From CAWJJM01 sp963843275 (GTDB lineage Bacteria; Acidobacteriota; Thermoanaerobaculia; Multivoradales; JBCCEF01): a stretch of 64,000 bases of DNA. The position numbers were made by a program, and so were the translations under genes. Numbering within the stretch: the first letter of the stretch is position 1; every line of letters begins with the position of its first letter. Shown here piece after piece: positions 42,525-52,409 of this stretch. Where the stretch lies: the NCBI GenBank assembly GCA_963843275.1, contig CAWJJM010000012.1, positions 744,001 through 808,000 of the forward strand, in the 5' to 3' direction. The notes below the pieces were generated by a model. The model was not told the DNA's origin and did not search any database. It worked only from the letters and a program-made list of their open reading frames with translations.

Positions 42525-45098
42525 TCAGCGGCGGCGCGGCCGCCGCTCGGGGGTGGCGCGCCGCGGGTCCTCCGGCCAGGCATGCTTCGGGTAGCGGCCC
42601 GCCAGCTCCCTGCGCACCTCGGGGTAGGTGTTCTCCCAGAAGCTCGCCAGATCCTGCGTCACCTGTTGCGGCCGGCCGTTCGGCGCCAGCAGGTGCAGCA
42701 GCACGGGCACGCGGCCGCCCGCCACGCGCGGCGTCGCCTCGAGGCCGAAGAGCTCCTGGATGCGGGCCGCCAGCACCGGCGACCGGCCGGGCTCGTAGGC
42801 GAGGCGCAGGCGGCTGCCGCTCGGCACCTCGAGCCGCTCGGGAGCCTCGCGGTCCAGGGCGGCGCTCTGCGCCGCGGTGAGCAGGCCGCGCAGCACCGCT
42901 TCGAGATCGACCCGGCGCAGCTCGGCGAACGAGCGGTGGCCGGCGCACAGGGCCGGCAGCAGGGCCACCAGCTCGGCCTCGGCGAGCTCCGGCAGGCCGA
43001 GCTCGGGGCGCCAGGCGCGCAGACTGCGCAGCCGGGCGAGGAAGGCGGCCACGGCCGGCGACTCCAGGTCGAGCGCCCGGCCGATGTCGGCCGCCGCCGC
43101 CGCGGCGAGGACCTCGGCCGCCGTCCCGTCGGCCGGGACCGGCACCTCGTCCTCGGCCAGCACCAGGTCCTCGTAGCGGCTGCGGCGGTGGGCGACCACC
43201 CGCTCGCGGGCGGGATCGAAGGCGACCTCGACGCGGCGGTGGACGCGCGCCGCGGGAAGCCAGCCCGGCTCGACGGCCGAGGCGCGGCGGACACGTGCCT
43301 CGGCGCCGCCCCCGCCGCCGCGCCGAGCCGCCACGTCGACGGCGACGAAGAGCTCGGCGTGGCGCACGGCGCTCTCCTCGCCGAGGACGAGGCCCCCGCC
43401 GCCCACCGCCACCGCGCGCGGCGACCCGGGCTCGCGGCGTCGCGCCACGCGGTCGGGGTAGGCGGCGAGGAGAGCGCGGAGGACCGCCTCGCCGCGACCG
43501 CCGGCGGGAAGCCGGTCGACCGGCGTGTCGAGCCGGCGGGCGACGGCGGCGAGCTGGTCGCGGGCGCGCAGGGCGAAGCGGGCGGCCGCCAGGTCGAGGC
43601 GGGGCGCGCGCCCGCGGCCGGCCGCGAAGGCCTCGACGGCCTCGACCGCGTCGAGCACGTCCGACCGGGAGGGCGGCGGCGCGGCACCCCGCGGCCGCCG
43701 CAGCGGGAAGCGCTCGGCCAGCACGGCGGCCGCCAGCGCCGCCGCCTCGCCCGCGCCGAGGCGGCGCCCCTCGACCAGGAGGCGGGCGAGGCGGGGGTGG
43801 GCCGGCACCGCGGCCAGGGCGCGCCCCAGCGGGGTGACGGCGTGCCCGCCGCCGGCCGCCGGGGCGAGGGCGCCGAGCCGCGCGAGCAGCGCGACCGCGC
43901 GCTCGAGGCGGTCGGCGCCGGGTGCCTCGAACCAGGGGAACCGCGCCGGGTCGGTCTCGCCCCAGGCGAACAGCTCGAGGACGGCCCCGGAGAGGTCGAC
44001 CCGGTGGACCTCCGGGGTCTCGCGCTCGGCCAGGCCGCGGTCCTCGTGCTCGCTCCACAACCGCAGGCAGCGGCCCGGTCCGAGCCGTCCGGCCCGCCCG
44101 GCGCGCTGGGTCGCCGAGGCGCGGCTGATCCGAGCCAGCTCGAGCCGGTCGAGGCCGCTCGCCGGGTCGAAGCGGAGGCGGCGCACCCAGCCGCTGTCGA
44201 CCACCCCCTCGATCCCGGCCAGGGTGACCGAGGTCTCCGCCACGTTGGTGGCGAGCACGACGCGGCGGCGGCCGCCGCCGGCCAGCACCGCGTCCTGGGC
44301 CTCGGGCGGGAGGTCCCCGTAGAGGGTCTGGACCGCGACGCCGTGCCCGGGGAGGTCGGCGAGGGCTTCGGCCGTGCGCTCGATCTCGCCCACCCCCGGC
44401 AGGAACGCGAGCAGGTCGCCGCTGGTGCGGGCGAGCAGGCGCCGCACCCCCCAGGCGGTGAGGGCGGCGACGGCGCCGGGCCGGCGCGAGCCGACCGCGT
44501 CGGGGGGCAGCCGCCGCTCGGTGGGATCGAGGTGCTCGATCTCCACGGCGTGGAGCGCGCCGCGGCTCTCCACCGCCGGGCAGTCGTCGAGGAAGGCGGT
44601 CAGCGGAGCGGGGTCGAGGGTGGCCGACATCACGGCGATCCGCAGGTCGTCGCGCACCTCCCGGCGGACCCGGGCCGCCATCGCCAGCGCCAGGTCGGCG
44701 TCGAGCCGGCGCTCGTGGAACTCGTCGAACAGCACCGCGCCGACGCCCTCGAGGAAGGGGTCGCGCTGCAGCCGCTGGACGAGGATGCCCTCGGTGACCA
44801 CCAGCAGGCGGGTCGCCGCGCCGGCCCGGCGGTCGAAACGCACCTGGTAGCCGACCTCCCGCCCCAGCTCCCAGCCGTTCTCGGCCGCCATGCGGCGGGC
44901 GGCGGCCCGGGCGGCCACCCGGCGCGGCTCGACCACCACCACGCTGCGGTCGGGCGCCAGGTCGGCGAGGACGGCGGGTGGCACGCGGGTGGTCTTGCCG
45001 GCGCCGGTGGGGGCGCGGAGCACCACCGCGCCGGCCGCGGCGAGGGCCTCGCGCAGGCGGGGGAGGACGGCGTCGATGGGAAGGGGCGGGCGGGGCAT
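42525..45098 (-). CDS. hrpB: ATP-dependent RNA helicase HrpB (DEAH-box type)
   Basis: 857 residues. Walker A RAPTGAGKTTRVP, motif Ia VVEPRRVAARAAA, motif II DEFHERRLDADLAL (DEFH, the HrpB variant), motif III MSATLD, motif V VVLATNVAETSVTLAGIEGV and motif VI QRAGRAGR. The C-terminal HrpB domain (LHLLAPNGRPQQVTQDL, SFWENTYPEVRRELAGRYPK) is typical. The role in bacteria is poorly defined, possibly RNA processing. Start set at ATG 45098 (MPRPPLPIDAVLPRL). It converges on the permease gene with 10 bases between stops. Confidence 0.95.
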   Translation of the reverse strand: MPRPPLPIDAVLPRLREALAAAGAVVLRAPTGAGKTTRVPPAVLADLAPDRSVVVVEPRRVAARAAARRMAAENGWELGREVGYQVRFDRRAGAATRLLVVTEGILVQRLQRDPFLEGVGAVLFDEFHERRLDADLALAMAARVRREVRDDLRIAVMSATLDPAPLTAFLDDCPAVESRGALHAVEIEHLDPTERRLPPDAVGSRRPGAVAALTAWGVRRLLARTSGDLLAFLPGVGEIERTAEALADLPGHGVAVQTLYGDLPPEAQDAVLAGGGRRRVVLATNVAETSVTLAGIEGVVDSGWVRRLRFDPASGLDRLELARISRASATQRAGRAGRLGPGRCLRLWSEHEDRGLAERETPEVHRVDLSGAVLELFAWGETDPARFPWFEAPGADRLERAVALLARLGALAPAAGGGHAVTPLGRALAAVPAHPRLARLLVEGRRLGAGEAAALAAAVLAERFPLRRPRGAAPPPSRSDVLDAVEAVEAFAAGRGRAPRLDLAAARFALRARDQLAAVARRLDTPVDRLPAGGRGEAVLRALLAAYPDRVARRREPGSPRAVAVGGGGLVLGEESAVRHAELFVAVDVAARRGGGGGAEARVRRASAVEPGWLPAARVHRRVEVAFDPARERVVAHRRSRYEDLVLAEDEVPVPADGTAAEVLAAAAAADIGRALDLESPAVAAFLARLRSLRAWRPELGLPELAEAELVALLPALCAGHRSFAELRRVDLEAVLRGLLTAAQSAALDREAPERLEVPSGSRLRLAYEPGRSPVLAARIQELFGLEATPRVAGGRVPVLLHLLAPNGRPQQVTQDLASFWENTYPEVRRELAGRYPKHAWPEDPRRATPERRPRRR

Positions 45099-45130
45099 GG
45101 CGGGGCGACGGGGACATTCCACCACGGCTG

Positions 45131-45136
45131 CTAGAC
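45131..45136 (+). promoter_or_regulatory. TAGACT -10 element upstream of the GT39 gene
   Basis: GCTAGACT in the 66-base divergent gap, 28 bases before ATG 45165. Here a GGGAGG Shine-Dalgarno sequence lies between, so this is an ordinary short leader. Confidence 0.45.
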
Positions 45137-45164
45137 TCCCCGCCCGTCACCTGGGAGGAACCGC

Positions 45165-46736
45165 ATGTCGTCGTCGACCGCTCCCTCGGAGCCGGCGGTG
45201 CCCGCCGGCCGCTGGTCCCGCCTCGTCGCGGCCGTGGCGCCGGGGGTGTGGGCGATCGCCGCCGTCCACTTCGTCGCCCACCTGGTGACCAACGGGCGCT
45301 ACGGGATCTTCCGCGACGAGCTCTACTACCTCGCCTGCGCCGACCACCCCGCCTGGGGCTACGTCGACCAGCCGCCGCTGTCGATCTGGCTGCTCGGGCT
45401 CGAGCGGGCGATCCTCGGCAGCTCGGTGGGCGCGCTGCGGATCCTGCCGGCGCTGGCCGGGGCCGCCCTGGTCCTGCTCACCGCGCGCCTGGCCCGACGG
45501 CTCGGGGGCGGCGCCTTCGCCGAGAACCTGGCGGCGCTGTCGATCGCAGTGGCGCCGGTGGTGCTCGTCACCACCGGCTTCTTCTCGATGAACGCCTTCG
45601 ACCTGCTGTTCTGGGTCCTCGCCATCGGCCTGCTGGTGCGCCTCGCGGCGGAGGACGACCCCCGCCTGTGGCTGCCGTTCGGCCTGGTCGTCGGCCTCGG
45701 GCTGCTCAACAAGTGGAGCCTGCCGTTCCTCGGCTTCGGGCTCGCCGTGGCGCTGCCGTTCAGCCGGCTGCGGCGGCACCTGCGCAGCCGCCACCTGTGG
45801 CTCGGCGCCGCCCTCGCCCTGGCGCTGGCGGCGCCCTACCTCGCCTGGAACGCCGCGCACGGCTGGCCGACGCTGGAGTTCATGGAGAACGCGCGCCGCT
45901 ACAAGAACGTCCACCTGGGGCCGGGGGCCTTCCTCCGCGAGCAGGTGCTGATGATGAACCCGCTGACGCTGCCGGTCTGGGGCACGGGCCTCGGGGCGCT
46001 GCTGTTCGCCCGCCGCTGGCGGGGGCTGCGCTTCCTGGGCGTGCTCTTCCTGGCGGTGGCGGCGTTGCTGGTGGCGACCGGCGGCAAGCCCTACTACCTG
46101 TCGCCGGCCTACCCGCTGCTGCTCGCACCGGGGGCGGTGGCGCTCGGCGCCGCCACCGGGCGGCGGCGCTGGCGCTGGGTGCGCCCGGCCGCGCTCGCCC
46201 TGCTCATCGCCGGCGGCGTGGCTCTGGCGCCCCTGGCGCTGCCGGTGCTGCCCCCGCAGGCGCTGGTGCGCTACCAGGCCCGGCTGGGAATCCACCCCGA
46301 GGCCAGCGAGCACAACCCCCTGGGAGCTCTGCCGCAGTACTTCGCCGACCGCTTCGGCTGGCCCGAGATGGTGGCGGCGGTGGCCCGCGTCTACCGCGAT
46401 CTGCCCGCCGCGGAGCGCGAGCGGGCGGCGATCGTGACCAGCAACTACGGCGAAGCGGGGGCGATCGACCACTACGGGCGGCGGCTGGGCCTGCCGCGGG
46501 CGACGAGCCAGCACAACAGCTACTACTTCTGGGGACCGCCGTCCGGAGCGCGGGTGGTGATCGCGGTGGGGATCGACGGCGACGACCTGCGCCAGGCCTT
46601 CGCCGACGTCGAGCCGGCGGCGCGGGTCGACTCCCCCTGGGCGATGCCGTCGGAGACCGGCGACCTCATCTACGTCTGCCGCGGCCTGCGCGGGCCGCTC
46701 GCCGAGGCCTGGGAGGCCGGCCGGCACTTCATCTGA
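45165..46736 (+). CDS. GT39/PMT-type membrane glycosyltransferase
   Basis: A 523-residue inner-membrane protein with about 11-12 hydrophobic segments. The catalytic-loop motif GIFRDELYYLACADH (Asp-Glu in the first periplasmic loop) and GYVDQPPLSIWLLG mark the dolichyl-phosphate-mannose/ArnT-like family that moves sugars from polyprenyl-phosphate carriers to envelope lipids or proteins. After the membrane part, a soluble C-terminal region (AIVTSNYGEAGAIDHYG, SQHNSYYFWGPP) is typical of its GT39 relatives. Acceptor unknown; no other glycan genes flank it. GGGAGG precedes the ATG. Confidence 0.85.
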   Translation: MSSSTAPSEPAVPAGRWSRLVAAVAPGVWAIAAVHFVAHLVTNGRYGIFRDELYYLACADHPAWGYVDQPPLSIWLLGLERAILGSSVGALRILPALAGAALVLLTARLARRLGGGAFAENLAALSIAVAPVVLVTTGFFSMNAFDLLFWVLAIGLLVRLAAEDDPRLWLPFGLVVGLGLLNKWSLPFLGFGLAVALPFSRLRRHLRSRHLWLGAALALALAAPYLAWNAAHGWPTLEFMENARRYKNVHLGPGAFLREQVLMMNPLTLPVWGTGLGALLFARRWRGLRFLGVLFLAVAALLVATGGKPYYLSPAYPLLLAPGAVALGAATGRRRWRWVRPAALALLIAGGVALAPLALPVLPPQALVRYQARLGIHPEASEHNPLGALPQYFADRFGWPEMVAAVARVYRDLPAAERERAAIVTSNYGEAGAIDHYGRRLGLPRATSQHNSYYFWGPPSGARVVIAVGIDGDDLRQAFADVEPAARVDSPWAMPSETGDLIYVCRGLRGPLAEAWEAGRHFI

Positions 46737-46761
46737 GCGGGACCGCCCCGGCGCCGGGGGA

Positions 46762-47913
46762 TCAGCGCGCGCCGGCGGGGACGGTCAGCACCTGGCCGGG
46801 CTTGATGCGCGACGAGGCGAGGCCGTTCATCCGCTTGAGGTCGCCGGGCGAGGTGCCGTGACGGCGCGCGATCGCCCACAGGTTGTCGCCGCGGCGCACC
46901 TGGTAGCTGGCGAAGGTGGTGCCGCCCCGGGCGGGGACGGTCAGCACCTGTCCCGGCTTGATGCGCGAGGAGGCGAGACCGTTGGCCTGCCGGAGCGACG
47001 CGGTGGTGGTGCCGAAGCGTCGCGAGATCGTCCACAGGTTGTCGCCGGGACGCACCCGGTAGGTGGCGTCGCCGCCGGCGGGGCCCGAGGCGCCCGAAGT
47101 GGCGTCCACGGCGGCCACCTGGGCGGCGGCGCCGCCACGACCCGGGATGGCGAGGACCTGTCCCGGCTTGATGCGCGACGACACCAGGCCGTTGGCGCGC
47201 TCGATGGCGCCGGTCGTGGTGCCGAAGCGCCGCGCGATCGTCCACAGGCTGTCGCCGCGGCGCACCCGGTACTCGGCGCCCCCGGCGTCCGCGGTGAGCA
47301 CCCCGGTGGGGCTGCGGTAGCCGTCGACCGCGGCGGCGCCGTCCTTGGCCGCCACGTAGCCCAGGTAGGGGGCGGGGAAGAGCACCACGTGGTAGTGGGG
47401 CGGGTGGTGCTCGCGGGCGGCCTCGAGGAGCTTGCCGTCCTCGAGGTGGAGCAGGGCGCGCTCCAGCCAGGAGCGGCAGGAGCGGGAGCTGCTGACCCGC
47501 AGATCCATGGCCATCCCCGTGGGGTGGACCGACAGCGGCGAGGCGTTGCGCGGTTGCTCGTTCCGCGGCCGGATCAGGCTGGTGACGACCAGCCGCCGGC
47601 CGCAGGCCTGGTGGTACTGCTGGCCCAGCCGCTGGACGAAGAGCTCGACCTCGGGGCGGGCGAAGGGGTAGCGGACGGCGCCCTTGACCACGTAGTCGCG
47701 GTTGCCCTCCACCCGCACCAGCTCGCCGGCGCGCACCATGCGCTCGACGTCGTCGCGGTCGTAGGCGTACACGTAGCCGTGGTCGCGCGCGGCGTGCACC
47801 TGGCGTAGCAGACCGGCGTGCGACGGCCGCAGGCTGGCCGCGCCGCCGACGGCGGGGAAGAGGATCGACAGGGACAGGACCAGGGGGACCGCGGGGCGCA
47901 ACTTCCTCTCCAA
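46762..47913 (-). CDS. Secreted LysM protein with DUF5715-like peptidase-type domain
   Basis: About 383 residues. Signal peptide (RPAVPLVLSLSILFPAVGG). Residues of about 40-210 have RLVVTSLIRPRNEQP, SVHPTGMAMDLR and PPHYHVVLFPAPYLGYV, the His/Asp pattern of D-Ala-D-Ala-carboxypeptidase-like (DUF5715) proteins. Three LysM peptidoglycan-binding repeats follow: RRGDSLWTIARRFG, RPGDNLWTISRRFG and RRGDNLWAIARRHG, each ending RIKPGQVL. It is probably a periplasmic cell-wall amidase or peptidase, or a wall-bound adaptor. The start is uncertain: TTG 47913 or TTG 47901; both give good signal peptides. It converges on the GT39 gene. Confidence 0.8.
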   Translation of the reverse strand: MERKLRPAVPLVLSLSILFPAVGGAASLRPSHAGLLRQVHAARDHGYVYAYDRDDVERMVRAGELVRVEGNRDYVVKGAVRYPFARPEVELFVQRLGQQYHQACGRRLVVTSLIRPRNEQPRNASPLSVHPTGMAMDLRVSSSRSCRSWLERALLHLEDGKLLEAAREHHPPHYHVVLFPAPYLGYVAAKDGAAAVDGYRSPTGVLTADAGGAEYRVRRGDSLWTIARRFGTTTGAIERANGLVSSRIKPGQVLAIPGRGGAAAQVAAVDATSGASGPAGGDATYRVRPGDNLWTISRRFGTTTASLRQANGLASSRIKPGQVLTVPARGGTTFASYQVRRGDNLWAIARRHGTSPGDLKRMNGLASSRIKPGQVLTVPAGAR

Positions 47914-48338
47914 AGCTCTTCGTCTCCCGTGCGCTTCGGCACTGCGCGAACCCCGCACGGAGACGGAGCCCGGACCAGCGCTCACAGATGAAAAGACCGA
48001 CGTTCGCTCGCTGGGGCGAGATTGTAACGGCTTCCGCACCGCCAAACAAGCATGAACACTGGAGGAATTCCCGCTCCGGCCCGCCCGCGACCGGCGCCGG
48101 GCCGCGCCGCCCCCCCGCCGCGGGCAAAAAAAAGCCGGCCCGAGCGGGACCGGAAACGTGAGGGGCACAGATTCGCGCCCCGCTCGGGCTCTGCTGAGGT
48201 TCACCTCTCCTAGTGCCCGCCGGGCCCGAAGTGTGGACAAACCGCCACCCACCCCGCCCCGACCCGGCCCCACCGCACCCCTGTGCTACGCTCCCCGACC
48301 GGCGTCGCGGAGCGCCCCACGGCGCCCCCGCCCCCTCC
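47914..48338. other. Intergenic region upstream of the LysM gene and tRNA-Glu
   Basis: 425 bases without a protein gene. It contains the minus-strand terminator at 48126-48153 and, at 48287-48292, TGCTACGCT, a likely extended -10 element for tRNA-Glu 46 bases downstream. The LysM promoter must lie left of the terminator; none is obvious. Confidence 0.5.
48126..48153 (-). terminator. Intrinsic terminator on the minus strand
   Basis: Read on the minus strand: CCGG-T-CCCG, CT, CGGGCCGG (8 pairs, one bulge), then C and eight T. A textbook terminator. It lies downstream of the antiporter gene, which ends at 48519, with tRNA-Glu between on the other strand, and about 210 bases upstream of the LysM gene. 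It most simply ends the antiporter transcript. Confidence 0.75.
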
Positions 48339-48415
48339 GGCCCCATCGTCTAGCCCGGTCAGGACGCCGCCCTTTCAAGGCGGAAACACGGGTTCGAATC
48401 CCGTTGGGGCTACCA
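48339..48415 (+). tRNA. tRNA-Glu (anticodon UUC), CCA encoded
   Basis: The cloverleaf reads by eye: acceptor GGCCCCA with TGGGGCT (first pair G-U), D arm from TCGTCTAGCCCGGTCAGGAC, anticodon stem CCGCC/GGCGG around CTTTCAA (anticodon TTC), T arm ACGGG-TTCGAAT-CCCGT, discriminator A and encoded CCA at 48413-48415. It reads GAA and GAG. Close to the E. coli tRNA-Glu in the D and anticodon arms. Confidence 0.95.
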
Positions 48416-48518
48416 CCGTAAGCCTCTCCATTCAATGGATCTTGGGTGAAGGAGTCCCGCATGGCCGCCTCCACGGGACGCGGCAGCAGCGGAAGCGGCT
48501 CTCGGGGGGCCGTTCGGG

Positions 48519-50523
48519 TCAAGCCCTGGGAACGCTCGCGGCGTGGGGAGGGCCCTCCAAGATCTCCATGGCGCGATCCACCTGCTCGTGACTGCCGACC
48601 AGCACCAGGGTGTCGCCGGCCGCGAGGGCCACGTCAGGAGCCGGGCTGGGAATCGACGTCTTGTCCCGTACGACGGCGATGATCGTGGCACCCGTGCGGT
48701 TGCGCAGGTCGAGGTCCCGCAGGGTCTTGCCGACGGCCGGGCTGTCGTCGGCGAGTCGGAAGAGGTCGGTGGTGCCGGCCTCGAGGGCGTCCATCAGCTC
48801 GGTCGAGATCCCCCCGCGCATCGCCGGGCTCCTCAGCATCCGATAGCTCTCGCCGCGAAGGAGCCGGGTCTGGGTACGGATGACGTTGCGCGGCACGTGG
48901 TACCGCTGCAGCACCCGGGTGAAGATCTCGATCGCCGACTCAAACTCCTCGGCGATCACCTCGTCGGCGCCACACCGGGTCAGCTCCTCGATCTGAGAGA
49001 GCTGTCGCGTCCGGACCACGATGTGGAGCTCGGGGTTGAGCTGGCGAGAGAGAGATGCTGCGTCGTACCGCCTCCAGGTCGGAGATCGCGAACACCACGA
49101 CTTGCGCATCCTCGATCCCGGCGTGCTCGAGGATCTCGCGCCGGGTCGAATCCCCGAAGATCATCGGTTTGCCCTCCGCGAGGGCCTTGCGGACCGTGTC
49201 TCCGTTGAGCTCGATCACCACGTACCGGATGCCCGCCTCTTCGAGGACCTTGGCGAGAGTCCTGCCGTTCAGGCCGTAGCCGACCACGATCACGTGGTTT
49301 CCACGGGCCGGCGCGTCGGACGCGGGTGAGGGTGCCGTGCCCGGGACCCAGCGCGAGAGGCGGCGCGGGATGCGGGCTCCGATCGACGGCGCCACCGATA
49401 CCAGGGCCGGCGTGACCAGCATCGTCAGCACCGCCACCGCGATGAGAGCGTGGTAGGCAGAAGGATCGACCAGCCCGTGACCTCGCCCCACGTTGAGAAG
49501 CACGAAGGAGAACTCTCCGATCTGGGAGAGTCCGAGAGCCACGATGGCGATCACCCGGGGAGGAAACGCGAGGGCCAGGACCGCCCCCGCTCCCGTCAGC
49601 ACCTTGAGGCCGAAGATGGCCAGAGTCAGCCCGACCACCAGCGGCAGATGCTCGAGGGCGAACGTGAGGTCCAACAGCATACCGATCGAGACGAAGAACA
49701 CGCTGGTGAAGAGGTCCCGGAACGGGATCATGTCCGCGACGACCTGATGGCTGTAGTGGCTCTCGGAGATCATGATTCCTGCGAGGAACCCTCCGAGGGC
49801 CAGGGAGAACCCCAGCGACTCGGTGAAAAAGGCCATACCGAGGCAGACGAAGAGAGCCCCGAGGACGAAGAGCTCCCGCATGCGGGTCCGTACGAGGTGG
49901 TAGAGGACCTTCGGCATGAGGTACCGCGCCACCACGAAGACCACGCCGACGGCGAGGACGCCGGAGCCGAGCCGGAGAGCGATGGCACCCGGGGACGCCT
50001 CGACGGCGCCGGCCAGGACCGGGGTCAGGACGATCATCGGCACGATCAGGAAGTCCTGGAACAGGAGGACGCCGAGGACGGTCTTCCCCTGGGGAGACTC
50101 CATCTCCCTTCGTTCGTTGTAGAGCTTCAGCACCACCGCGGTGCTCGACAGCGCGATCACGAACCCGAAAAAGACGGCTTGACGGGCGGAGATTCCGAAC
50201 GCCGTCGCCAGGAAGGCGACGAGCAGGATGGTGCCTCCCGCCTGCAGGCTGCCACCCAGGAAGAACGGGCGGCGAATCTCACGAAGCCGCTCGAGCGAGA
50301 ACTCGAGACCGATCGAGAACAGCAGGAAGACCACGCCGATCTCGGCGAAGATCTCCACCGCCGCGGCCTCGTCGATGAGAGCCAGCCCCGAAGGCCCGAT
50401 CAGGACTCCGGTCAACAGCAGCCCGATCACCGGCGCCAGGCGCAGCCGGTTGCTGACCAGCAGGACGAGAACCGCCGATCCCAGGATGATCAGGGCCTGG
50501 GCCAGGAAGTAGTGGATGCTCAC
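48519..50523 (-). CDS. CPA2 cation/proton antiporter with TrkA-N and TrkA-C domains (Kef-type), frame broken once
   Basis: About 667 residues. Residues 1-390 are 12-13 membrane helices of the Na+/H+ exchanger fold (RLAPVIGLLLTGVLIGPSGL, FSIGLEFSLERL, LLFQDFLIVPMIVL). Then an NAD-binding TrkA-N domain (VIVVGYGLNGRTLAKVLEEA, GDSTRREILEHAGI) and a TrkA-C domain (PAVGKTLRDLDLRNRTG, ALAAGDTLVLVGSHEQVD). The frame breaks around 49050-49075, near a TC repeat, between FAISDLEAVRRS and SRQLNPELHIVVRTRQ. It is a potassium or sodium/proton exchanger of the KefB/C-like type, gated by the nucleotide-binding domain. GTG start. No kefF/G-type partner is adjacent. Confidence 0.88.
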
Positions 50524-50882
50524 GGCCGCCTTCTACGTCGGCTCTCTACTCGCGGGAGCCTGCTCCAGGGCGCGCTTTCCGTAGCTCGCGATCGGCACCC
50601 CCGGGCGCACGAAGGTCGTCATCGTCGTCCGACTCTACAGCTCCGGGGAAGCTCGATGAACCCGCCGGGAGCTGCGTCCCTCGCTGCCTGGGTCCGTGGG
50701 GAGAGCACTCCAACTCCGCCCGAGGAGCGACGAGCCCTGGTGGCACGCGTCACCACTCGGGCGCCGCGGCCGGATCGGCGCCGTCTCCGCGCTCGTCCTC
50801 GGCGTCCGCGTGAGGGCGCGGCGGTGTGGGCACGGCGTCCGGCGGGGCTCGAGAGCCGGGCGGGCACCCTCTCCTCGCCGCC
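50524..50882. other. Intergenic region, nothing recognised
   Basis: 359 bases upstream of the antiporter and downstream of the triplicated lipoprotein gene. No convincing gene, tRNA or terminator seen. It is less strongly GC3-biased and may contain a decayed coding remnant, which I could not identify. Confidence 0.4.
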
Positions 50883-52202
50883 CTAGGGCCGGGTCAGCTC
50901 GGTGACGAAGACCTGGCCCATGGAGTCGTCGTCGGCGAGGCCGACGTACCTCCAGGTCATGTGGTCGGGAGCTTCCAGGGTGGCGAGGATGAGGGCGCTC
51001 GAGCCGCCCTCGGGGTGCGGTCCGATCTCGACCATGAGCAGGTCCTGGCTCTCGCCGCGGATCACGCCGGCCACCGGCTCCGAGCCGCCGAGGTCGCCGG
51101 CCGACCAGGAGTTGACGGCCTCGAAGGCGCAGCCCTCCTGGTGGGTCACCTCCAGGGTGGCGTGGGTCGGCGGCTGGACGTCGCGGCTGCCGTCGGCGAA
51201 GACCTTCAGCGGCTCGAAGGGGGCGGAGCTCCAGCGGCCGACGAGCTCGGGGCAGGCGGCGCGCTCGGGGGGCGAGGAGCCGCGGTGTAGCGCGGTGGTG
51301 AAGACCTGGCCCATGGAGTCGTCGTCGGCCAGGCCCACGTACTCCCAGGTCATCTGGTCGGGGGAGGGCAGTCGCGCCGTGATCAGGGCGCTCGAGCCTC
51401 CCTTCGGATGGGGGCCGACCTCGCGCATCGTCACGACGCCGCTCTCGCCGCTGACGGTGCCCACCACCGGCTCCGAGCCCCCGAGCTCGCCGGCCGACCA
51501 GGAGTTGACGGCCTGGAAGGCGCACCCCTCCTGGGCGACCACCTCCAGAGTGGTGGAGGTGGGCGCCTGGGTCTCCCGGCGGCCGTCGGCGAAGACCTTC
51601 AGCGGGTGGAAGACCGCGGACTTCCAGGTGCCGGTGAGGTCGGGGCACTCCGCGCGCTCCGGAGGCGACGCGCCGCGGTGCAGGCCGACGGCGAAGGCCT
51701 CCCCCCTGGAGTCGTCGTCGGCGAGCCCCACGTAGTCCCAGATCATCCGGTCCGGTGCGACCAGCGCGGCGGTGATCCAGGCGCTCGCGTCGCCCTCGGG
51801 GTGCGGGCCCACCTCGACCATGGTGATCTCGCCGCTCGCGGCGTCGATCACCCCGGCCACGGGCTCCGCGCCCTCGATCGCGCCGCTCGAGCGGTTGACG
51901 GCCTGGAAGGCGCAGCCGTCCTGGTGCGTCACCTCGAGCGTGGCGGTGGTGGCGCCGCGGCGCAGGCGGCTGCCGTCGGCGGAGACCTCGAAGGGGTGGT
52001 AGACGGCCGAGCTCCACGTCCCCTGGAGGTCGGGACAGGTCCCGCCGGCCGCCGGCGCGGCGGCGGGGGCGGCCACTGCAGGGGCCGCGGGAGCGACCCG
52101 CTCGCCGGGCGCGCAGGCGGCGAGGAGCAGGGGCAGGAGGAGCGCCGGAGCGCACGAACGCAGAACCGCAGACCCACGACACGGCGGCTTCGACATCTTC
52201 AC
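50883..52202 (-). CDS. Lipoprotein with three tandem ~130-residue domains, unknown family
   Basis: 439 residues. Signal with lipobox LAAC (Cys30), an Ala/Pro linker to residue 55, then three tandem homologous domains at 56-185, 186-316 and 317-439. Each has the pattern CPxLxGxWxSA, KVFADGxR, TLEVxxQxGCAFxAVN, EPVxG, ExGPHPxGxxSA, MxWxYVGLADDDS and ends in LxR; each has two Cys (at the start and in GCAF), probably a disulfide. Domains 2 and 3 are closest (long identical stretches). This suggests an exported beta-sandwich repeat protein; function unknown. A decayed copy of the domain 1/domain 2 junction lies at 54479-54733. Confidence 0.82.
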   Translation of the reverse strand: MKMSKPPCRGSAVLRSCAPALLLPLLLAACAPGERVAPAAPAVAAPAAAPAAGGTCPDLQGTWSSAVYHPFEVSADGSRLRRGATTATLEVTHQDGCAFQAVNRSSGAIEGAEPVAGVIDAASGEITMVEVGPHPEGDASAWITAALVAPDRMIWDYVGLADDDSRGEAFAVGLHRGASPPERAECPDLTGTWKSAVFHPLKVFADGRRETQAPTSTTLEVVAQEGCAFQAVNSWSAGELGGSEPVVGTVSGESGVVTMREVGPHPKGGSSALITARLPSPDQMTWEYVGLADDDSMGQVFTTALHRGSSPPERAACPELVGRWSSAPFEPLKVFADGSRDVQPPTHATLEVTHQEGCAFEAVNSWSAGDLGGSEPVAGVIRGESQDLLMVEIGPHPEGGSSALILATLEAPDHMTWRYVGLADDDSMGQVFVTELTRP

Positions 52203-52273
52203 AGCCCTCCATTCACTCGGCGGACGATGTGGCGATTCTCACACACCCGCTTCCGGGCAGGGGCTCCCGGTGG

Positions 52274-52279
52274 TAAAAT
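52274..52279 (+). promoter_or_regulatory. TAAAAT -10 element upstream of the secreted MopE/SdrD-type gene
   Basis: GGTAAAATG in an unusually AT-rich patch (TTCTGAATTTCC follows), 131 bases before ATG 52410. The leader ends with GGGGGAGA at the ATG. Confidence 0.5.
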
Positions 52280-52409
52280 GTTCTGAATTTCCGTCAGTAG
52301 AGATGGCGAAAACGCCGTGCTCGGGCGGCTCGCGGACGCGCGCATCGGGCGACGCGTCCCGCCGAGGCGTTCGAGGACGGTCGCGGCGAGTCGACGAAAG
52401 GGGGAGAAC

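Noticed and set aside
46762..47280. The three near-identical LysM segments as a DNA repeat or CRISPR-like array
   Set aside because: They are in-frame protein repeats with diverged spacers of unequal length inside one gene.
47914..48273. An N-terminal extension of the LysM protein reaching 48273
   Set aside because: The extension crosses the intrinsic terminator and an unlikely Arg/Gly-rich stretch; the signal peptide begins at about 47913-47901.
50524..50882. A small gene in the gap before the antiporter
   Set aside because: The available frames have no start with a ribosome site, no motif and poor codon bias.
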